Shown here one piece after another: positions 6,159 through 6,834 of a stretch of 6,834 nt of DNA; position 1 is the stretch's first letter, and every line of letters begins with the position of its first letter. Below the pieces are notes generated by a model that did no database searches, was not told the origin of the DNA, and saw nothing but the letters and a program-made list of their open reading frames with translations. The stretch is taken from the NCBI GenBank assembly GCA_021772235.1, contig JAJFMI010000072.1:1-6834 (forward strand), written 5' to 3'. Position numbers and translations under genes: made by a program. This stretch comes from Chlamydiota bacterium. Lineage in GTDB: Bacteria > Chlamydiota > Chlamydiia > Chlamydiales > JAJFMI01.

Positions 6159-6794
6159 ATGAGACAAACATGGAACCTAAAAACGCTGTACGATGAGGCT
6201 CACTTCGATACTTTTCTACTAGCGCTACGTAAGCAGATCTTCGAATTTAAAAAACTCGAATCGATGAAAGAAAAACTCTTACTAGCACAAGAATTGCGTC
6301 TTTCAATACATCAAGCAAGTAGTTTTGCGAACTGCCTTTTAGCTGTGGACACCAATCACAAGCGTGCGCACGGTTGGGAGTCTTGTTTAAGATCCATCAG
6401 TTGCGATCTAGAAAAAATTTGGATGGAAATCGATGTAGATCTCCTCAACATGAGTGATGCAAAAATTAAATCGCTTGGTGAGCCTGCCATCCAATTCCCA
6501 CTAAAAGAACGTCGCGATTTAGCGAAATTGCGTCTCGACGTAGAACAAGAGCATTTAATTTCTGATCTTGCAGTTGATGGTTATCATAGTTGGGGGCATT
6601 TTTATGACTCATTTATTGCTACACTCGTTTTTCCTTTAGAGGGTGAAGACCTTTCTGTAGCTCAAATTGCAACCAAAATCACCTCTTCAGATCGAAATCT
6701 ACGTGAAAAAGCGCTTACTTCCTACAAAGAAATTTACAATAAAAACGCTCCGATCATTGCGCGTTCTTTGAATCACTTGGCAGGCTTTAAATAA
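6159..6794 (+). pseudogene. pepF: Oligoendopeptidase F, N-terminal domain only (truncated M3 peptidase)
   Basis: Intact PepF is a cytosolic zinc oligopeptidase of about 600 residues with a catalytic HExxH in its C-terminal half. This frame gives only 211 residues. It starts in the family manner (TWNLKTLYD at 4-12) and follows the helical N-terminal domain through YHSWGHFYDSF (145-155) and a segment typical of the family, SDRNLREKALTSYKEIYNK (176-194). It ends at LNHLAGFK, where the catalytic domain normally continues, with TAA at 6792-6794. None of the zinc ligands is present, so it cannot be an active peptidase. The 40 bases after the stop hold no recognisable PepF continuation in any forward frame. 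The break could be a deletion, an insertion just beyond, or a nonsense/frameshift followed by decay. The gene is divergent from mutL, with only 39 bases between them. A retained non-catalytic protein is possible but less likely. Confidence 0.8.
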
Positions 6795-6834
6795 AAAGTT
6801 CATAAAAACCGAAAATTGAAAAATTTTATAGACA
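6795..6834. other. AT-rich tail after the pepF stop
   Basis: Forty bases, nearly all A/T. An all-A/T inverted repeat, AAAATT and AATTTT (6812-6827), could form a weak 6-bp hairpin with a 4-base loop. It has no GC stem or T run, so it is not called a terminator. It may mark the junction with whatever replaced the rest of pepF. Confidence 0.3.

Noticed and set aside
6812..6827. Hairpin after pepF as terminator
   Set aside because: The stem is entirely A/T and lacks a T tail; it is expected by chance in such AT-rich sequence.
1..6834. CRISPR array, tRNA/rRNA genes, insertion sequence or attachment site
   Set aside because: No regularly spaced repeats, no cloverleaf-like segment, no transposase or integrase frame and no long terminal inverted repeat were seen on either strand.

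Overview
The window looks like a stretch of chromosome from a low-to-moderate GC Gram-negative bacterium. It is most likely a member of the Chlamydiae, probably one of the environmental (amoeba-associated) families rather than Chlamydia itself. The main reason is gene order: mutL followed directly by an M24 Xaa-Pro peptidase matches the mutL-pepP pair I recall from Chlamydia trachomatis (CT575-CT574). The class III adenylate cyclase that follows is absent from Chlamydia but is of a type known in environmental chlamydiae. This placement is inference and no search was run.

Layout. At the left edge, on the minus strand, is the N-terminal 266 residues of an ABC-transporter ATPase, preceded by a strong-looking promoter that would start the transcript at the ATG itself. 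From 799 to 1106 there is a roughly 300-base spacer with only a doubtful small reading frame. From 1107 to 6119 three genes form one tight minus-strand operon in the order mutL, pepP, adenylate cyclase. pepP starts at a TTG inside the end of mutL (47-base overlap, good Shine-Dalgarno), and the cyclase starts in an ATGA overlap with the pepP stop. A 39-base divergent intergenic region separates mutL from a plus-strand gene at 6159-6794. That gene encodes only the N-terminal domain of an oligoendopeptidase F and stops where the catalytic domain should begin, so it is probably a broken gene.

Functionally the operon joins DNA mismatch repair (MutL), cytosolic proline-peptide turnover (PepP) and a membrane-anchored cAMP-producing sensor. 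There is no obvious single pathway, so the coupling is probably one of expression level. MutL lacks the metal-dependent endonuclease signature. The cyclase keeps all catalytic residues and carries a very large extracytoplasmic region.

No entirely new system is evident. The points most worth a second look are: (1) three start sites with promoter matches that leave 0-2 bases of leader and no Shine-Dalgarno; (2) a ten-base T tract filling most of the ABC promoter spacer, a possible slippage switch; (3) pepF truncation at a domain boundary; (4) the translational coupling of the cyclase to a repair operon; and (5) several long A runs inside mutL, pepP and the cyclase.
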